From: DATFWC01 sp045801465
GTDB lineage: Bacteria; Pseudomonadota; Alphaproteobacteria; Rhizobiales; Xanthobacteraceae
Direction of reading: 5' to 3'
Length of the DNA: 43,091 nucleotides
NCBI GenBank assembly: GCA_045801465.1
Contig: JBJMSU010000064.1
Coordinates: 1 to 43,091, forward strand
A model generated the notes under the pieces. That model saw only the letters and a program-made list of their open reading frames with translations. It was not told the DNA's origin and did no database searches. Made by a program: the position numbers and the translations under genes. How positions within the stretch are numbered: position 1 is the first letter of the stretch; each line of letters opens with the position of its first letter. Positions 31,995 to 41,352 of this stretch are shown one piece after another.

Positions 31995-34028
31995 TTACGC
32001 GGCGCGTACCGTTTCCAGGAACCGGGCGACCTCGGCCTTGAGCTGGCTGCCCTGGCTGGAGAGTTCCTGAGCCGAGGAGAAGACCTGGGTCGAGGCGACC
32101 CCGGTTTGCGACGCGCCGCGATTGACATTGCCGATATTGGCGGCGACGTCGGCCGTCCCCTTCGCGGCCTGCGCCACGTTGCGTGAAATCTCCTGGGTGG
32201 CCGCGCCCTGCTCCTCGATGGCGGCCGCGATCGTGGTTGCAATGGTCGAGATGCGGCCGATCGTGGTCCTGATCTCCTTGATGGCGAGCACCGATTCCTC
32301 GGTCGCGGCCTGCATGCCGGTGATGTGGGCGCTGATCTCGCCGGTGGCCTTTGCGGTCTGGTTCGCCAGCGTCTTCACTTCCGCCGCGACGACCGCGAAG
32401 CCGCGGCCGGCCTCGCCGGCCCGTGCAGCCTCGATCGTGGCGTTGAGCGCGAGGAGGTTGGTCTGCTCGGCGACCGCGGTGATGAGCTTCACCACGTCGC
32501 CGATCCGGCCCGCCGCCTTGGACAGCTCGTTGATGCGCGTATCGGTGTCCTGCGCCTGCTGGACCGCCTCGACCGCGATGCTGCTCGACTCCTGCACCTG
32601 CCGGCTGATCTCGCCGATCGAGGCGTAGAGTTCGTCGGTGGCCGCGGCGACGGACTGAACGTTGACGGACGCTTGTGCCGATGCGGCCGCGACTGCGCCC
32701 GACAGGTGCTGCGTGGTGTCGGCGGTCTGCGTGAGGGTGGAGGCCGCGGCTTCCAGACTGGTCGAGGCGGAGGAAACCGTGTTGACGACGTTGGCGATCG
32801 CCGCCTCGAAGGTATCGGCGAGCCTTTGCATCTCGGCTTTGCGCTGGGCGGCGGCGGCGTGCGTTTGCACCTCTTTCTGTTCGGCCTCCGTGCGCGCGCG
32901 CTCGATCGCCTTCACCTTGAATGCTTCGACTGCCTGCGCCATGCCGCCGATCTCGTCGGTTCGTTTCAGGCCCGGCAGAACCACGTCGAAATGCCCGGAC
33001 GCCAGATGCTTCATGGCGGCCGTCATGGCGGCGAGCGGTCGGGCGATGTTGAGCATCGAAAAGACGACCGAACCGAGCAGAACGAGAACGACGGCCGAGC
33101 CGACGGCAGGCGCCATCCAGCTCGCGCGCTCGATTTGCGCCGCCAGGTTGGCGCGGCGCATTTCCAGATAGCCGAGGGCGACGGAGACGCCCTGTTCCAC
33201 CCCCTTGTTGATTTCGCCAGCGATCGGCTGCACGCGCTGGTCGCGAAGACGGATCTTCGCCGCCTCAAGCGTGATCACCTCTTCGGTGATGGATTTGACG
33301 TTGATGGCCGCTGCGAGCAGCGCGTCGATCTCGGCGACTCCTTCCCCTTGGCCCAGCACACCGCGCGCGCGCTTGAGTGCCGCAATCGTCTTCTCTGCGT
33401 CGCGCACCGCATGCTCCTTCTGCTCCGCTTCACCGGTCACGGCGAAACGCCAGATGGCGGCCTGCGTGGCGGCGAGCGCCGTCGCGGCTTGGCGCAGATC
33501 GGTTTGCACCTCATGCTGGTTGGACAGGCGGGCCAAGGCCGGTGACGACAAGACGGCATCGAGCATCTTGACGGAACTGGTCGCGGCCACCTCTCCTTTC
33601 GTCAATGCGGTGAGACTTGCCTTGCGGGCCGTGGCCAACTCGGTTGCCGCCACGAGGTACGCGGCGGTCTGCGCCTTGAGATTATTGTAGATGGCTTTCG
33701 TGGTCGCCCTGTTTGCCCGTTGCATGGCGGAGTCGAAGTGACGCGTGGCCTCGGCCGTGCCGGTGCGCAGCCTCTCGAGGATCGTGTCGACCTGCGCAAG
33801 CGGCCATGCGAACGGGATGTCTCTGACGGCGACGTAGTTCAGCTGAACGGCGGCGGCGCCCGCCATCGCGTCCGCCTTGTTGAAGTGATTTTGATTGACG
33901 AACCCGACCTCGACCGCGATGGCCGCGTTGCTGAAGTGCTGATTAGCGACCATGCCGGCCACCAGCAGGATGCCGATACCGGCCGAGATGGCGATCTTGC
34001 TGCCAATCTTCAGGTTGAGCCGCTTCAT
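31995..34028 (-). CDS. Methyl-accepting chemotaxis protein
   Basis: The 677-residue receptor has TM1 at ~10-30 (IAISAGIGILLVAGMVA), a ~270-residue periplasmic helical region, TM2 near ~310-330 (PAVGSAVVLVLLGSVVFSML), a HAMP segment (ARPLAAMTAAMKHLASGHFD), and a long cytoplasmic coiled coil with the kinase-contact hairpin AEQTNLLALNATIEAARAGE. It ends LETVRAA without a CheR-binding pentapeptide. It would signal to CheA for motility or another Che-linked system; no che genes are nearby. AGAGGA is 7 bases upstream of ATG 34028. The ligand is unknown. Confidence 0.95.
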   Translation of the reverse strand: MKRLNLKIGSKIAISAGIGILLVAGMVANQHFSNAAIAVEVGFVNQNHFNKADAMAGAAAVQLNYVAVRDIPFAWPLAQVDTILERLRTGTAEATRHFDSAMQRANRATTKAIYNNLKAQTAAYLVAATELATARKASLTALTKGEVAATSSVKMLDAVLSSPALARLSNQHEVQTDLRQAATALAATQAAIWRFAVTGEAEQKEHAVRDAEKTIAALKRARGVLGQGEGVAEIDALLAAAINVKSITEEVITLEAAKIRLRDQRVQPIAGEINKGVEQGVSVALGYLEMRRANLAAQIERASWMAPAVGSAVVLVLLGSVVFSMLNIARPLAAMTAAMKHLASGHFDVVLPGLKRTDEIGGMAQAVEAFKVKAIERARTEAEQKEVQTHAAAAQRKAEMQRLADTFEAAIANVVNTVSSASTSLEAAASTLTQTADTTQHLSGAVAAASAQASVNVQSVAAATDELYASIGEISRQVQESSSIAVEAVQQAQDTDTRINELSKAAGRIGDVVKLITAVAEQTNLLALNATIEAARAGEAGRGFAVVAAEVKTLANQTAKATGEISAHITGMQAATEESVLAIKEIRTTIGRISTIATTIAAAIEEQGAATQEISRNVAQAAKGTADVAANIGNVNRGASQTGVASTQVFSSAQELSSQGSQLKAEVARFLETVRAA

Positions 34029-34422
34029 TGTGCGTCCTCTACGTGGTGCGGTGAAATTGAAGCAACTTGGTTTAAAAAGATTGAAGGACCACGCAAAAAC
34101 GCTTCTCCTTGTCGCTCCAACGGACCTCCTGCGGACGCTTGTAAATCGCCGACGCGGCGCGTGAGCGCCTGCAGGGAAGGCCCCTCTCGGTGAGGCTTCG
34201 GCAGTGCCCGTTGATGAAGGGAGGCGTGGTTGCGGTATCGCCGTATGGACGAGCCGCAGAGGTTAACCATTTATATTTACATTGACGTTTTGTTGTTTAA
34301 AGCAACCGACCGTTGTGCTATACCCACGCGGGGAGTTTACCAATTCTCAACCTTAAGTCTAACGCCGTTCGCACGTGGTGGCGAGTGGCTGAACATCCTG
34401 CGTGTCCTGCCCGATCGGTCTC
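34029..34422. promoter_or_regulatory. 394-bp divergent region between the chemoreceptor and cysD
   Basis: It has an AT-rich core at 34255-34300 (GGTTAACC, then TTATATTTACATTGACG), unlike the surrounding GC-rich DNA, and must contain both promoters. I could not settle a particular -35/-10 pair. No CysB-type or other operator was identified. Confidence 0.45.
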
Positions 34423-35325
34423 ATGTTGCGGATCACTCACCTGCAGCGTCTCGAAGCCGAGAGCATCCGGATCATGCGTGAGGTCGTCGCCGAGTGCGAC
34501 AACCCCGTGATGCTCTACTCGATCGGCAAGGACAGCGCCGTGATGCTGCACCTGGCGCTCAAGGCATTCCATCCCGCGAAGCCGCCGTTTCCGCTGCTGC
34601 ACGTCGACACGACGTGGAAGTTCAAGGAGATGATCGCGTTCCGCGACCGCACGGCCGACGCGCTCGGTCTCGAGCTTCTGGTCTATGTCAACCAGGAGGG
34701 GGTCGCGGCCGGCATCAATCCGTTCATCCATGGCTCGGCGATCCATACCGACGTCATGAAGACGCAAGGCCTCAAGCAGGCGCTGGCGAAGTGGAGCTTC
34801 GACGCGGCGTTCGGCGGGGCGCGCCGCGACGAGGAAAAGAGCCGCGCCAAGGAGCGCATCTTCTCCTTCCGTTCGGCCGAGCACCGGTGGGATCCGAAGC
34901 AGCAGCGCCCGGAGCTCTGGCACCTCTACAACGCGCGCAAGCACAAGGGCGAGAGCATCCGCGTGTTTCCGCTGTCCAACTGGACCGAGCTCGACGTCTG
35001 GCAATACATCTATCAGGAAGCGATTCCCGTCGTGCCGCTCTACTTCGCCAAGCGGCGTCCGGTGGTCGCGCGCAACGGCACGCTGGTCATGCTCGACGAC
35101 GAGCGCATGCCGCTCAAGCCCGGCGAACGTGCGCGGATGAGGAAGGTCCGCTTTCGCACGCTCGGCTGCTACCCGCTCACCGGCGCGATCGAGAGCGAGG
35201 CCGAGACCCTCGAAGCCGTTATCGAGGAGATGCTCGTCACGCCGTCTTCCGAGCGCCAGGGCCGGCTGATCGATCACGATGCGACGGCCTCGATGGAGAG
35301 GAAGAAGCAGGAGGGGTATTTCTGA
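34423..35325 (+). CDS. cysD: Sulfate adenylyltransferase subunit 2
   Basis: The 300-residue catalytic subunit makes adenylyl sulfate (APS) from ATP and sulfate. The PP-loop YSIGKDSAVMLHLALKAF binds ATP; other family stretches are LLHVDTTWKFKEM, FDAAFGGARRDEEKSRAKER and the end ERKKQEGYF. It is equally similar to NodP. ATG 34423 is chosen (MLRITHLQRLEAESI); an in-frame GTG at 34402 adds seven residues; neither has a strong ribosome site. Its TGA overlaps the ATG of the next gene by one base. Confidence 0.97.
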   Translation: MLRITHLQRLEAESIRIMREVVAECDNPVMLYSIGKDSAVMLHLALKAFHPAKPPFPLLHVDTTWKFKEMIAFRDRTADALGLELLVYVNQEGVAAGINPFIHGSAIHTDVMKTQGLKQALAKWSFDAAFGGARRDEEKSRAKERIFSFRSAEHRWDPKQQRPELWHLYNARKHKGESIRVFPLSNWTELDVWQYIYQEAIPVVPLYFAKRRPVVARNGTLVMLDDERMPLKPGERARMRKVRFRTLGCYPLTGAIESEAETLEAVIEEMLVTPSSERQGRLIDHDATASMERKKQEGYF

Positions 35326-37304
35326 TGCGCCCTCTCGACACCAGCGCGTTCGTGCGGCCGGTCGAGCGCAGCCTGCAGCAATATCTCGCGGCCGCCGAGC
35401 GCCAGACTCTGCTGCGCTTCATCACCTGCGGCAACGTCGACGACGGCAAGAGCACGCTCATCGGCCGCCTGCTCTACGATTCCAAGCTGATCTGCGAGAG
35501 CGAGCTCGCGGCCGTGAAGGCGGCGTCCCGGCGGCAGAACGTCAATGGCGCCAGGATCGACTTTGCCTTGCTGGTCGACGGTCTTACGGCCGAGCGCGAG
35601 CAGGGCATCACCATCGACGTCGCCCACCGCTATTTCGCGACCAGCCGACGCAAGTTCATCGTCGCCGACACGCCGGGCCATACCCAGTACACGCGCAACA
35701 TGATCACCGGCGCGTCGACCGCCGACGTCGCGGTCATTCTCATCGACGCCCGCAACGGCGTGCAGACGCAGACGCGGCGCCACAGCTATCTCGCGGCGCT
35801 GATCGGCATCCGCCATGTCGTTGTCGCCGTCAACAAGATGGACCTCGTGTCCTTCTCGACGGAGGTCTTCGACCGGATCGTCGCCGAGTATGATGCCTTT
35901 GCGGACAAGATCGGCATCGCGTCCTTCGTGGCGATCCCGGTTTCGGCCCGGTACGGCGACAACGTCGCCACGCCCTCCGCCCGCACGCCCTGGTATCGCG
36001 GCCCGACCCTCATCGAGCATCTCGAAACCGTGGCGGTCGAGGACGACCGCCAGGCGCTGCCGTTCCGCCTGTGCGTGCAATGGGTCAATCGTGCCGACGC
36101 AGATTTTCGCGGCTTCGCCGGCACGGTGGCGAGCGGAGCGGTGCATCCGGGCGACCGCGTCCGGGTGCTTCCCGGAGCTGCAGAAAGCCGGATCGCCCGC
36201 ATCGTCGCGCGCGACGGCGATTTGGATGAAGCCGCCGCCGGGCAATCGGTGACGCTGACGCTCGCCGACGAGATCGACGTCAGCCGCGGCGACATCCTGT
36301 GCGGCGGCGGCGCGCTGCCGGAGGTGACGGACGAAGTCGAGGCGACCGTCATCTGGATGGCCGAAGATGCGCTGGCGCCGGGACGGTCCTATTGGCTCAA
36401 GATCGGCAGCAAACACGTCACCGCCGGTGTCACCCGCCTCGTGCACGCGGTGGACATCGACACGCTCGACCGCCTTCCCGCCGCGACGCTCGGCCTCAAC
36501 GAGATCGGCCTCTGCCACGTGAAGTTCGACCGGCCGCTGCCGGTGGAGGCCTACGCGCAGAATCGGGAGACCGGCGGCTTCATCCTGATCGACCGGATGA
36601 CCAATGCGACGGTCGGCGCCGGGTTGATCCAGCGCCCGCTCCGCCACGCACGCCACATCCAGTGGCAGGCGCTCGACATCGGCAAGCAGGCGCGCGCTGC
36701 ACTCAAGGGGCAGAAGCCGTCGGTGCTGTGGTTCACCGGACTGTCGGGCGCCGGCAAGTCGACCATCGCCAACCTCGTCGAGAAGCGCCTGCACGCGGCC
36801 GGCCGCCATACCTACCTGCTCGACGGCGACAACGTGCGCCACGGCCTCAACGGCGACCTCGGCTTCAGCGATGCCGACCGCACCGAGAATCTTCGCCGCG
36901 CCGCCGAGGTGGCCAAGCTGATGGTCGATGCCGGCCTGATCGTCATCGTGTCGTTCATCTCGCCGTTCGCGCGCGAGCGCCGCATGGCGCGCGATCTGTT
37001 CGAGCCGGGCGAATTCGTCGAAGTGTTCGTCGATACGCCGCTCGCCGTCGCCGAGATGCGCGATCCCAAGGGCCTGTACCGCAAGGCGCGGCGCGGCGAG
37101 CTCAAGAACTTCACCGGCATCGACTCCGCCTACGAGCGGCCGCTCGATCCTGAGATCACGGTCGAGACCTGCGCGTCATCGGCGGAAGCCGCAGCCGAGA
37201 TGATCGTCGCGCGCTTGGGCCGTCTCGGCATCCCGATGGGCTTCGTTAGCGCATGTTCCGACGAAGTGGGCACCGGTTCGCCGACAAGAACATGCGCTAC
37301 TTAA
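35325..37304 (+). CDS. cysNC: Bifunctional sulfate adenylyltransferase subunit 1/adenylylsulfate kinase
   Basis: The 659-residue protein joins a GTPase domain (P-loop GNVDDGKS at ~36-43, DTPGHTQYTRNM, NKMDL) that drives APS formation with CysD, to an APS kinase domain from ~460 (P-loop GLSGAGKST at 472-480; DGDNVRHGLNGDLGFS) that makes PAPS. The arrangement is that of CysNC/NodQ. AGGAGG is 9 bases before ATG 35325, which overlaps the cysD stop (TGATG). The last ~19 residues (VSACSDEVGTGSPTRTCAT) are encoded by a palindromic element (37247-37299) and are not part of the conserved fold. Confidence 0.97.
   Translation: MRPLDTSAFVRPVERSLQQYLAAAERQTLLRFITCGNVDDGKSTLIGRLLYDSKLICESELAAVKAASRRQNVNGARIDFALLVDGLTAEREQGITIDVAHRYFATSRRKFIVADTPGHTQYTRNMITGASTADVAVILIDARNGVQTQTRRHSYLAALIGIRHVVVAVNKMDLVSFSTEVFDRIVAEYDAFADKIGIASFVAIPVSARYGDNVATPSARTPWYRGPTLIEHLETVAVEDDRQALPFRLCVQWVNRADADFRGFAGTVASGAVHPGDRVRVLPGAAESRIARIVARDGDLDEAAAGQSVTLTLADEIDVSRGDILCGGGALPEVTDEVEATVIWMAEDALAPGRSYWLKIGSKHVTAGVTRLVHAVDIDTLDRLPAATLGLNEIGLCHVKFDRPLPVEAYAQNRETGGFILIDRMTNATVGAGLIQRPLRHARHIQWQALDIGKQARAALKGQKPSVLWFTGLSGAGKSTIANLVEKRLHAAGRHTYLLDGDNVRHGLNGDLGFSDADRTENLRRAAEVAKLMVDAGLIVIVSFISPFARERRMARDLFEPGEFVEVFVDTPLAVAEMRDPKGLYRKARRGELKNFTGIDSAYERPLDPEITVETCASSAEAAAEMIVARLGRLGIPMGFVSACSDEVGTGSPTRTCAT
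37247..37299. repeat. REP-like palindrome overlapping the cysNC 3' end
   Basis: TAGCGCATGTTC (37247-37258) and GAACATGCGCTA (37288-37299) are perfect 12-bp arms around CGACGAAGTGGGCACC and following bases. I recall closely similar GCATG-TTCC...GTGGGCACCGGTT...CATGC elements as frequent intergenic repeats in Rhizobiales. Here it lies inside the reading frame, supplying codons 641-658, and the stop is just after it. Confidence 0.8.
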
Positions 37305-37330
37305 AGATACTTTTGTCAGGGGAGGCGTAA

Positions 37331-38362
37331 ATGACCATCCACACGATGAGCATCGGTGAACTGGAGCGCGTGGCCGAATTGGTGCGCCGGGATCATTCCT
37401 CTCTCAACACCATGCGGCTGATCCCCGATGGCAAGTACCAGACCCGGACCGTCACGCTCGCCGAGGTGACGCGCGAAGTTGCCGAGCGCCTGCGCGACGG
37501 CTTCCGCGACCGCGCGCGGAATGACTTTCCCACGCTCTTCTGCGCCTGGGGCAAGTGCCGGGTCGGGTCGACCGCTTTGAACAACCTGTTCGGCGCCGCC
37601 GGGCTGCCATCGTATTACCAGCCGGTGAAGACGATCCTGCGCCATCGCCTGCTCGAGGCCGCCGGGGAACCGTGGCGCCTTCCTTACGCCACGGAACATC
37701 CGCACGTCTTCAGCAAGGAGACGGCAGGTCCTTACGTGCCGGCCGAATGCCTGTTCAACCCGCTGCAGGCGTTGCTCGAGGCCGGATATCCGGCCGACAA
37801 GCTGCGTCTCATCGTGCTCGATCGCGAACCGGAAAGCTCGCTCGCGTCGTGGCTCGCCAAGTGGTCGGATCGCCTTCCCGAGTGCAAGCTCATCCGCAAC
37901 TACATCGTCGCCGCGCTGAACAAGCATCGCGTCGAGGCTTACGCCCGGCGGCACGGGATTGCCGTGACCCACTACGTCTACGAGGCGGCTAAGGACTCCG
38001 TCCAGTCGGTGCAAATCCTGTTCGCGCGGCTGGGCCTGTCGAGCCGCTTCAGCGCGGCCGCGGTGACGGACTGGAGCGAGATCGGGCAGCTCGACACCGA
38101 CGCTGCGAAAATCATCTATCCCAAGGAGCCCGACGTCTATGTCGTGCCGGGCCTGCACGGCGCGGATACGGCCTATCGCTATCGCGCCCGCGACACCTTC
38201 CTGCTCAACCGGGCGCAGACCGGGCTGCTGGATCGTTTCCGCATCCCGGATGTCTACCGCGCCTCGGCGCAAGCCTGCGCCCGCGACCTCGGCCTGGCGG
38301 CGGCGACGGCGGCACGGTTGTTCGAGCTGGACGGTTGGGAGCCGGAACTGGCGACGGCGTGA
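37331..38362 (+). CDS. PAPS-dependent sulfotransferase-like protein
   Basis: The 343-residue protein has the nucleotide-binding segment FCAWGKCRVGSTALNN at ~70-85, matching the 5'-phosphosulfate loop of sulfotransferases, and further family-like stretches RLIVLDREPESSLASWLAKW (the 3'-phosphate-binding region) and FLLNRAQTGLLDRF. It would transfer sulfate from PAPS to an unknown acceptor. GGGGAGG is 5-11 bases before ATG 37331. It starts 26 bp after cysNC, so PAPS production and use appear coupled in one operon, as in nodPQ-nodH, although it is not recognisably NodH. Confidence 0.85.
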   Translation: MTIHTMSIGELERVAELVRRDHSSLNTMRLIPDGKYQTRTVTLAEVTREVAERLRDGFRDRARNDFPTLFCAWGKCRVGSTALNNLFGAAGLPSYYQPVKTILRHRLLEAAGEPWRLPYATEHPHVFSKETAGPYVPAECLFNPLQALLEAGYPADKLRLIVLDREPESSLASWLAKWSDRLPECKLIRNYIVAALNKHRVEAYARRHGIAVTHYVYEAAKDSVQSVQILFARLGLSSRFSAAAVTDWSEIGQLDTDAAKIIYPKEPDVYVVPGLHGADTAYRYRARDTFLLNRAQTGLLDRFRIPDVYRASAQACARDLGLAAATAARLFELDGWEPELATA

Positions 38363-38507
38363 CGACAACGGCGCGACGCGCCAACGTCGTCATCGCCTGC
38401 GAGCGCTCGCAAAAGCAGCGGCGCGAGCACGGCGTCGAGGGCGCTTACACCCTGCACGGCCGTTTGCTATCGTTGCCGTCAATCAAGCGCCAAGGGAGGA
38501 CTTTGCC

Positions 38508-39110
38508 ATGACACGCTGGGCGACACTCGCCGTCGGAATTTTGGCTTTCTGCTCATTTCCCGTGACCGGTCCGGCGCAGGCCCAGTCCGGCGAGGGCTGG
38601 ATCGCGCTCTTCGACGGCAAGAATCTCGATCACTGGCAAGGCGACGGCAACGCCAATTTCGCGATCGACGACGGCGCGATCGTGGCCAAGGACAAGAAGG
38701 ACGCCAAGACCACGGCGTTCCTGATCTCGAAGGAAAAATACAAGGACTTCGAGGTCTACGCCGAGTTCTGGGCCAGCAACGATGCCAACAGCGGCATCTT
38801 CATCCGCTGCGAGGATCCCAAGAAGCCCGGAGCCAAGACCTGCTACGAGTGCAACATCTACGACACGCGGCCCGATCCGAGCTACGGCACCGGCGCCATC
38901 GTCTATCACGCCGAGGTCAACCCGATGCCCAAGGCCGGTGGCAAGTGGAGCACCATGGAGATTACGGCCAAGGGCCGCGACCTTTCCGTCGCGTTCGACG
39001 GCAAGAAAACCGCGAGCGTCCGCAGCGGCATGCACACCGAAGGACCCTTGGCGCTGCAATTCGGCGAGGGCGTGGTCAAGTTCCGCAAGGTCGCCATCAA
39101 GCCGCTGTAA
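38508..39110 (+). CDS. Secreted DUF1080 (3-keto-disaccharide hydrolase-like) protein
   Basis: The 200-residue protein has a signal peptide ending AQAQ and a single DUF1080 concanavalin-like domain: GWIALFDGKNLDHWQGDGNA, then FLISKEKYKDFEVYAEFWAS, NSGIFIRCEDPKKPG, and a closing PLALQFGEGVVKFRKVAIKPL. The domain is a beta-sandwich found in sugar-degrading enzymes of several phyla. AGGGAGGA is 8 bases before ATG 38508. Two Cys (RCEDP, CYEC region) may form disulfides. The substrate is unknown. Confidence 0.93.
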   Translation: MTRWATLAVGILAFCSFPVTGPAQAQSGEGWIALFDGKNLDHWQGDGNANFAIDDGAIVAKDKKDAKTTAFLISKEKYKDFEVYAEFWASNDANSGIFIRCEDPKKPGAKTCYECNIYDTRPDPSYGTGAIVYHAEVNPMPKAGGKWSTMEITAKGRDLSVAFDGKKTASVRSGMHTEGPLALQFGEGVVKFRKVAIKPL

Positions 39111-39154
39111 TTGCGCGCGCGGGAAGCGACACGAGCTCTGAAGGACGTAGCAGC

Positions 39155-39229
<75 letters not shown>

Positions 39230-39635
39230 GTTTTTGAGTATGAGCCTCGGCGGCGGCGCGACACGCCGGAACCGCGGTTGCTTGCCACAAGGGGGGTGGT
39301 GGCGCAAGGACGTCAGCCCCGTCCTCGAAGGTGGGCGGCCGTCGCCGCGATCGCAAGGGTGGCCGAGGCTGAATACCGCCAGCATGAGCAGCAGGCTATC
39401 GCGTTTGGCGTTTGTGATGCGTTTCGACTGTCATCCCGGACGGCTCGCATGAGCGAGGCGATCCAGGACCTAACTACCCCGGCGTGAAAAACAGTGGTGA
39501 GGCAGGGATCCTGGGGTCCCGGCTCTCGCGCCTTGGCGGCGCTCGGCCGGGATGACTATCGAGAGGCCGCATAGGTTAGTAGGCGTCCTCGCGGCGGAGG
39601 TTGCAGGATCGGCGCGGCCGTGGTTCTCCTCTCGC
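39230..39635. other. 406-bp region with a palindromic repeat, no gene
   Basis: Between the tRNA (minus) and a small ORF (plus). The first 200 bases show no recognisable gene; the next part is the repeat at 39430-39556. The tRNA promoter should lie just above 39230. Confidence 0.5.
39430..39556. repeat. Intergenic inverted-repeat element
   Basis: GTCATCCCGG (39430-39439) and CCGGGATGAC (39547-39556) are perfect 10-bp arms around GGATCCTGGGGTCCCGG and related short palindromes. The termini match the TCATCCCGG...CCGGGATGA type I recall as common in Rhizobiales genomes. Confidence 0.7.
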
Positions 39636-39815
39636 ATGGGCGACAAGGGCAAGGCGAAGCGGGGCGAATCGCGGGACGACCGGCTGCGGGCGGCGCTGCG
39701 GGAAAACCTCAAGCGCCGCAAGGCGCAGGCGCGCGGCCGCGGGGCTGCGGCCGAGACCGAGACCGCCCGGCCTGGCAAAAACGGCGAAAACGCCGGTCCG
39801 AAGCGCGAGTCTTAA
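39636..39815 (+). CDS. Small charged protein upstream of murA
   Basis: The 59-residue protein is very hydrophilic (MGDKGKAKRGESRDDRLRAA, then LRENLKRRKAQARGRG). A similar short Lys/Arg-rich protein with the LKAALRENLRKRKAQAR pattern stands before murA in Rhizobiales, as I recall; it may bind nucleic acid but no role is known. No strong ribosome site was seen. It ends 203 bp before the murA start. Confidence 0.7.
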   Translation: MGDKGKAKRGESRDDRLRAALRENLKRRKAQARGRGAAAETETARPGKNGENAGPKRES

Positions 39816-40018
39816 GCCCTCCGGGGCGCGCCGGTCCGACTTTCGCCGCAATCGGCCGGCGTGTGTAGGCTGAAAGCACCCGTCGCGTTGAATCGCGACG
39901 TGATCGAGACCTCTTAAGCGTCGCATGCTCTAAGAGTCCGAGACGCGCCGGATCGATCCGGGGCCGACCAGCAACGAGCATGCGCGATAAGGCGCCGCGG
40001 CGGCGCCGGAGAAAAGAC

Positions 40019-41308
40019 ATGGACCGTATACGCATCGTCGGCGGGCGTGAGCTCAACGGCACGATCCCGATTTCCGGCGCCAAGAACGCCACGCTGCCGC
40101 TGATGATCGCCAGCCTCCTGACCGATCAGACGCTCGTCCTCGACAACGTGCCCCGGCTCGCCGACGTGGTGCAGCTTCAGCGCATCCTCGGCAATCACGG
40201 CGTCGACGTGATGATGAGCGGCAAGCGCCCGGGCGACGACGAGTACAAGGGCCAGACGCTGCACCTCTCGGCCGCCCGCATCGTCGACACCACCGCGCCT
40301 TATGAGCTGGTGTCGAAAATGCGCGCGAGCTTCTGGGTCATCGCGCCGCTGGTGGCGCGCATGGGCGAGGCGCGGGTGTCGATGCCGGGCGGCTGCGCCA
40401 TCGGCACGCGGCCGGTCGATCTCCTCATCATGGCGCTCGATCGGCTGGGCGCGCAGATCGACATCGAAGGCGGCTATGTGGTGGCGCGCGCGCCGAACGG
40501 TCTCACGGGCGGGGAGATCGCCTTTCCCAAGGTGACGGTCAGCGGCACGCATACCGCCGTCATGGCGGCCGTGCTGGCCACTGGGACGACCGTGATCGAC
40601 AACGCCGCGCGCGAGCCGGAGGTGGTCGACGTCGCCGATTGCCTCAACAAGATGGGCGCGCGGATTTCCGGCGCCGGCACGCCGCGCATCGTCATCGAAG
40701 GCGTCTCGAAGCTTAACGGCGCGCGTCACAGCGTGGTGCCGGACCGCATCGAAACCGGCACCTATGCGATGGCGGTGGCGATGACCGGCGGCGACGTGAT
40801 GCTCGAAGGCGCCCGGCCGGAACTGCTGCAGGCGGGGCTCGACGTCCTGGGCAAGGCCGACATCGCCGTGACGGCCACCAACCACGGCATTCGCGTCACC
40901 CGCAACGGCGCCGGCATCCGCCCCGTCGAGGTCACGACCGAGCCGTTCCCGGGCTTCCCGACCGACCTCCAGGCCCAGCTCATGGCGCTGATGACCCGCG
41001 CCAACGGCACCTCGCGCATCACCGAGACGATCTTCGAGAACCGATTCATGCACGTCCAGGAGCTGGCCCGGCTCGGCGCGCGCATCCACCTCAACGGCGA
41101 GACCGCAACCGTCGAAGGGGTCGAGCGTCTCAAGGGCGCCCCCGTCATGGCGACGGATCTGCGCGCCTCGGTGTCGCTCGTCATCGCGGCGCTCGCCGCC
41201 GAGGGCGAGACCATGGTGAACCGCGTCTACCATCTCGACCGCGGCTTCGAGCGCCTCGAGGACAAGCTCGCGCGCTGCGGGGCGGCGATCGAACGCGTCA
41301 GCAGCTGA
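40019..41308 (+). CDS. murA: UDP-N-acetylglucosamine 1-carboxyvinyltransferase
   Basis: The 429-residue cytoplasmic enzyme adds enolpyruvate to UDP-GlcNAc, the first committed step of peptidoglycan synthesis. It begins MDRIRIVGGRELNGTIPISG AKNATLPLM in outline; the active-site loop SMPGGCAIGTRPVD has the catalytic Cys126 (fosfomycin-sensitive form), and the family stretches PGFPTDLQAQ and ENRFMHVQELARLGA are present. Length is normal. Start ATG 40019. Confidence 0.98.
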   Translation: MDRIRIVGGRELNGTIPISGAKNATLPLMIASLLTDQTLVLDNVPRLADVVQLQRILGNHGVDVMMSGKRPGDDEYKGQTLHLSAARIVDTTAPYELVSKMRASFWVIAPLVARMGEARVSMPGGCAIGTRPVDLLIMALDRLGAQIDIEGGYVVARAPNGLTGGEIAFPKVTVSGTHTAVMAAVLATGTTVIDNAAREPEVVDVADCLNKMGARISGAGTPRIVIEGVSKLNGARHSVVPDRIETGTYAMAVAMTGGDVMLEGARPELLQAGLDVLGKADIAVTATNHGIRVTRNGAGIRPVEVTTEPFPGFPTDLQAQLMALMTRANGTSRITETIFENRFMHVQELARLGARIHLNGETATVEGVERLKGAPVMATDLRASVSLVIAALAAEGETMVNRVYHLDRGFERLEDKLARCGAAIERVSS

Positions 41309-41352
41309 TCGCGTTATGTCAAAGGCCGGCCCGTGACCCTCTGATCGTCATT

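Noticed and set aside
34494..35324. N-terminal extension of the CysNC frame inside cysD
   Set aside because: The frame is open but overlaps cysD completely; the ATG at 35325 with AGGAGG and the known protein start fit CysNC.
37331..38362. Naming the sulfotransferase NodH
   Set aside because: Only the PAPS-binding loops are recognisable, and no nod genes or nod box were seen.
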